A DNA stretch of 64,000 bases from Argentina anserina. Lineage: Eukaryota; Streptophyta; Magnoliopsida; Rosales; Rosaceae. A program made the translations under genes and the position numbers. The stretch is taken from assembly GCF_933775445.1 (NCBI RefSeq), contig NC_065878.1:3432001-3496000 (forward strand). The letters are read 5' to 3'. Shown here one piece after another: positions 60,546-64,000 of the stretch. The notes beneath the pieces are model-generated. The model saw nothing but the letters and a program-made list of their open reading frames with translations, made no database searches and was not told the origin of the DNA. How positions within the stretch are numbered: position 1 is the stretch's first letter; each line of letters begins with the position of its first letter.

Positions 60546-61350
60546 TAGGATAAAAACGAAGTTGAACCTGTCTTGGGTGCACCGGCACTGTCGGTGTACC
60601 TACACTGACAACCAAGATAATAGAATTCGGGTCTCGGGTCGGGTCGAATCCGGGTCTCCGGGTCGGGTTAGGTTGATTCTAGGTCGGATTTTCGCCGAAA
60701 TGTTTTTCTCCGTCGCGCCCCTCTTCTTTTTCACTGGAGTTTTAGGGGTCAATGGCGGCGGCACTGGGACGAGAGCCCACGTCTTCGGGTATGACACCGA
60801 CGGCGGGTTCGACTTCAGAAAGGACGGGGTTGTCGTCGTTCGCCGGGGCTGTCGTCGTTCGCCGAGGTTCCGAGCAGTGGTGGGTCGGTCGCCGAGGTTC
60901 CGAGCAGCGGCAGACGGGTCGCGGTGGTTCCGAGCAGCGACGGGCGGGTCACGGGCTTCAAGGGATAGAAAAACAAAAAACTTTTCTCCGACGTCGACAA
61001 TGAAGCTTGATGCCGGACAATGTTGTATTTATGTCCCTGTGCTTGTGGGGCAGAGGCTGGAGACCGAGTAGCAGTGGCGGGCGGGTCGCGGAGGTGCTGA
61101 GCAGCAGTGATGATCACGGCTTGAAGGAGCTCGGATGGCTTGAAGGGGCAGTGACGGCTTGAAGGAGCAGTGGGAAGCGGGTACAATGAACGATGATGGC
61201 TTCCCTATGAAAACACGGTTTTGCTCACTGGATTAGCTGACGCATGGCCACCAATGAAGGGTAGAGGACGTCGTCTGCGCCAAAATGAAGAAGGTGCAGT
61301 TCCACGCAAAAAACGCAGTGGAAACCCAGGAAAAACAGAGCTCCAAAAAA
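60546..61350 (-). other. GC-rich leader of the degenerate copia element
   Basis: Untranslated region with GGGTCGGGTCG-like motifs (60625-60680) and about three tandem ~30-bp units containing GAGGTTCCGAGCAG (60860-60945). Open frames on both strands reflect GC content. Its composition is like the leader at 3870-4260. Confidence 0.6.
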
Positions 61351-61363
61351 GGCTCTGATACCA
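61351..61363 (-). other. Primer-binding site of the degenerate copia element
   Basis: The complement reads TGGTATCAGAGCC, a tRNA-Met-type site next to the 5' LTR. Confidence 0.88.
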
Positions 61364-61371
61364 ACTTAAGT

Positions 61372-61511
61372 TGTATCTAAGATGATTATATTACACTTGA
61401 TTTGTAATCTATATATAAACTAAACAACTTAGCCCACTCCCACAAATCACGGAGGAAATCACGGGCGTGATTTCCTCCTTTAACCATGCTATTACACTAA
61501 TCACGCTAACA
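61372..61511 (-). repeat. 5' LTR of the degenerate copia element
   Basis: On the minus strand it starts TGTTAGCGTGATTAGTG at 61511. It contains an inverted repeat around ATCACGCCCGTGAT (GGAGGAAATCACG / CGTGATTTCCTCC) and a TATATATAG promoter-like motif. Confidence 0.82.
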
Positions 61512-61841
61512 GTGTGTTTTTGTGTAAAATCTTTCTCCCCAAAACAGAGTAGATACGATCCATAATCCCCTGCCGTTGATAATTAAGTTTTGATGACAAA
61601 GAATCGGATTCAAAGATGCTTCTCGAAATCCAAGAATGCTGGGGTTGCAATGCAAATCATTATAGAAGGCTATTTTTCACAGTGCGTCTCAGTTCAATGT
61701 ATGAACACGACTTGTGCCTGAAACTTGAAGGCGTACCTACTCTTCCATATCCAAAGATGATCTTTCTTTGCACACATAATCGTGCATGAATAAGCAGGCA
61801 CCTAATACTGTTGACTGCAATAAGCTTACGTTTAGTAAAAA
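61512..61841. other. Intergenic, nothing recognised
   Basis: A 57-codon plus-strand ORF (61616-61789) is present but has no recognised family. Confidence 0.4.
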
Positions 61842-61890
61842 CTAGGCAGTGTGCCCGCGCTTTGTTGCGGGTTCAACTGGATTTGATGGG
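61842..61890 (-). mobile_element. Helitron-like 3' terminus (second copy)
   Basis: On the minus strand: a CCCGC...GCGGG hairpin, a short spacer (CACACTGC), then CTAG at 61845-61842 followed by T-rich host sequence. This is the same terminal structure as at 41143-41180. The element body extends to higher coordinates; its 5' end was not found and may lie outside the window. Confidence 0.55.
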
Positions 61891-62825
61891 AGTCACTAAT
61901 TTCCAATGGACATGATTTGGCACTTCACCTAAACTTTTATAGTAAAAAGTGGCCGACCACAACTTTCATATAAGCCAGGAACATTCTTCAGCAAATCGTA
62001 GCCTCTACATTCTTCATTATTATGGGTTACCGAAATTTACATATCATTATTATCGTTCTAAAGGTTGGAGAATGAACCAATGTATACGAATTTAAGTCGA
62101 AACATTATCTACCTCAATGAATTTGAATAATAAACCCAAAACATTTGCATCAAATTCACATCTAAAATTACCATTGAGAAAGAGCAGCAAATGAGCTCTC
62201 TAAGTCATTATGGGTATTCAGGGGTGATAGAAGAATCATACAGCAAAACGATAAGCCATAAATTAATTAATGGTGAAAAATAAGTAGCAAAACTGATGCA
62301 TAATTGTAATCACTCATAGCATAGAATTGAAGAAAAGAACTGTAGTGCGACTACAATACCAAATTTAAGTTCATCACATACTTGGACAATGAATCTATCA
62401 GTGTAACAAACACTTCAATTTACACTTGCAATTAATCACAATGCACTTTGAGAACATTATGATTTACTCTACCAACTATTTTATCTGTCAGAGTTCAACA
62501 GAGAGAGATAACCGATCAACTTTTTACGTAAGTGGTAATAAGATATATTTAGCTGCTGCAATTTTAGTAGCCATCAAAAACCAATACTGCAGAGGAATCT
62601 GAAGCAAATAGACAGTAGCATTGTCGATCAGTCATGAATAGGATCAATATTATGTATTATCTTTATCAATCATGATCATATTTTTACAATATTATGATCA
62701 ATATGTTTTCAACTGATCAAGTTGATAGAAATATGTTCAATATGTTTTTACACTACATCTATTATCTTTATCAATCACAATATTAGATCAGTTTTCTACT
62801 AAACTTTGGTTTAGCAGTTTGCTTT
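61891..62825. other. Unassigned AT-rich sequence, possibly Helitron interior
   Basis: No gene or repeat terminus recognised. Confidence 0.4.
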
Positions 62826-63005
62826 AGGGGTGGACACGGGTCCATTTGGTTCGGTTTTGGACAAAACCCATAACCCAACCCAAATTTTAAATTCGGTTCG
62901 GTTCGGTTCGGTTTTTCTATTTTAGAGACTGTGACCCACAACCCAACCCAACTCGTACGGTTCGGTTCGGTTCAGTTTTTTTTTTCGGTTTTACCCGTAT
63001 GTAAA
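62826..63005. mobile_element. hAT-type MITE end with GGTTC repeats
   Basis: The start AGGGGTGGACACGGGTCC and runs of GGTTCGGTTCGG are typical of a widespread plant hAT-like MITE terminus. The matching opposite end was not located. Confidence 0.5.
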
Positions 63006-63096
63006 ATACGTAATATTATATATTAATTTTAAAAGTACAAAATTTAACATAAAGATGAAAAACTAATAGTCTAATGATTATTTCATACCTAATTGA

Positions 63097-64000
63097 CTTA
63101 TGCCTCATCATTTAGCCTGTGGATCTGAAAAGCTCGTTGAGGCCCACAAGCCCGATGGGTTTTTACACGAAAACAACACTATTATGTCATAAGGGAAGAC
63201 CCATTACCAATATGCGAACACTAAAAGTCGTTTGCATATATGAAATCACCTAATTTTTGTCACCGATTGTGTGCGGTCGCACCAAAATATTCCATTTGGC
63301 AAATCCCCGGTCAATGAGGATTTTAATGTCAAAACGCCTTTTTTCTTGACCATAAGTATGGACGATCAATCAATATCCAAATCGGACGAAATTTTTACGG
63401 GTTCCCTAAATATATATACTGATCACATCTGCTGGTGTCGATCGACCATATTTCGAACTTGAGTTATCGATTGCTGAAGTGTCCACTAATGTATCATACC
63501 TTTATATTAGATTTATAATAAAACTATCGCATTATGAAACGACTATATGAAGTAAACTTTTAGGGATCGATCGACACCATCCGATGTGATCAGTATATAT
63601 ATTTAGTGACCATGTAAAAATTTCATCCAATTCGGACCTAGTTTGACCGTCAAAATTTCCGGTAAACTGAAAACACCACTAATTTGTCCAAAAAGAGAAT
63701 CCATTACAAAGATGCGAGCGCCGAAAGCCGTTTGCATATCTGAAGTCACCTAATTTTTGTTACTTATCATGCGGGGTCGTACTGAAGAAATCTATTTGGC
63801 AAATCCCCGGTCAATGAGGATTTATTATGTGAAAACGCCTCTTTTTTGGTTGACCGTAGGTACGAACGGTCAAACCATGTCCAAAATGGACGAAATTTTT
63901 ACGGGGTCCCTAAATATATATACCAATCACATCTGCTGGTGTCGATCGACCATATTTCGAATTAGAGTTGACGATCACCTAAGTGTCAACTAATGTATCA
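63097..64000. mobile_element. Second copy of the hAT-like element with ~500-bp monomers (inverted, incomplete)
   Basis: It begins near GACTTATGCCTCATCATTTA, matching the complement of the right end at 43762. After about 60 bp it passes directly into the ~500-bp monomers in inverse orientation. CACATCTGCTGGTGTCGATCGACC occurs at 63424 and 63927 (period 503). Nearly two monomers are present before the window ends. It lacks the ~130 bp GC-rich segment seen in the other copy. Confidence 0.85.

Larger units (their letters stand above)
56888..61511 (-). mobile_element. Degenerate Ty1/copia element lacking most of gag
   Basis: Short LTRs (about 56888-57019 and 61372-61511) flank a pol region in minus orientation. 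The primer site TGGTATCAGAGCC (complement of 61351-61363) adjoins the right LTR. The 5-bp sequence GTGTG is found on both sides (56883-56887 and 61512-61516). The order on the minus strand is LTR, GC-rich leader, protease, integrase, reverse transcriptase, RNase H, LTR. About 800 bp of leader separates the primer site from the protease, with no gag or zinc knuckle between. Frameshifts and stops break pol, so it is non-autonomous. Confidence 0.88.

Noticed and set aside
61616..61789. 57-codon plus-strand ORF with several cysteines
   Set aside because: No recognised family, no supporting exon structure, and it sits between two transposons.

Overview
The window is nuclear DNA from a dicot-type flowering plant. 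It is AT-rich and gene-sparse, the genes have introns with GT/AG borders, there are many GA/TC microsatellites, and transposable elements of almost every plant class are present. The genus cannot be named from the sequence alone. Everything below was read by eye; boundaries marked approximate are approximate.

Real genes (5-6 in 64 kb): a three-exon secreted A1 aspartyl protease of the AED3 type (17436-19501, +); an intronless ARM-repeat protein (23198-24163, +); a two-exon trihelix transcription factor (30179-31778, +); a four-exon plastid thioredoxin z/CITRX (49029-51288, +); a small OSR/ARGOS-type membrane protein (54930-55313, -); and a shortened PDAP1/28-kDa phosphoprotein-like ORF (51928-52191, -). 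They show no operon-like relation. There is also a tRNA-Asn-like gene with a damaged anticodon arm (29181-29254) and a scrambled plastid DNA insertion carrying rps11 and ndhF pieces (25.6-25.9 kb).

Layout: 0-4.6 kb is the 5' two thirds of a well-preserved Ty1/copia element on the minus strand. It has intact gag, and pol stays open through the integrase to the window edge. 5-17.4 kb is intergenic with several small non-autonomous elements (TRIM-like, hAT MITEs, Mutator-like MITEs); one Mutator-like MITE ends about 35 bp from the TATA box of the protease gene. 20-28.7 kb holds another hAT MITE, the ARM gene, the plastid insertion and a rearranged copia element. 32.6-40.0 kb is a non-coding Ty3/gypsy-type element (LARD-like) on the minus strand with a 5-bp target duplication. 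40.3-48.5 kb is a nested block: a relative of the first copia element, split by a putative 6.7-kb Helitron, which is itself interrupted by a 2.1-kb hAT-like element carrying about three tandem copies of a ~500-bp monomer. 52.4-56.1 kb has two more hAT MITEs with perfect 8-bp target duplications around the PDAP1-like and OSR genes. 56.9-61.5 kb is a degenerate copia element on the minus strand. 61.8-64 kb has a second Helitron 3' end and a second, inverted copy of the ~500-bp-monomer element running off the window.

The most unusual items are: the ~500-bp tandem monomers carried by a transposon; the three-level nest; a copia primer-binding site that fits the anticodon arm of tRNA-Ile (inosine form) instead of a tRNA 3' end; and a PPT-LTR-PBS junction inside another element.
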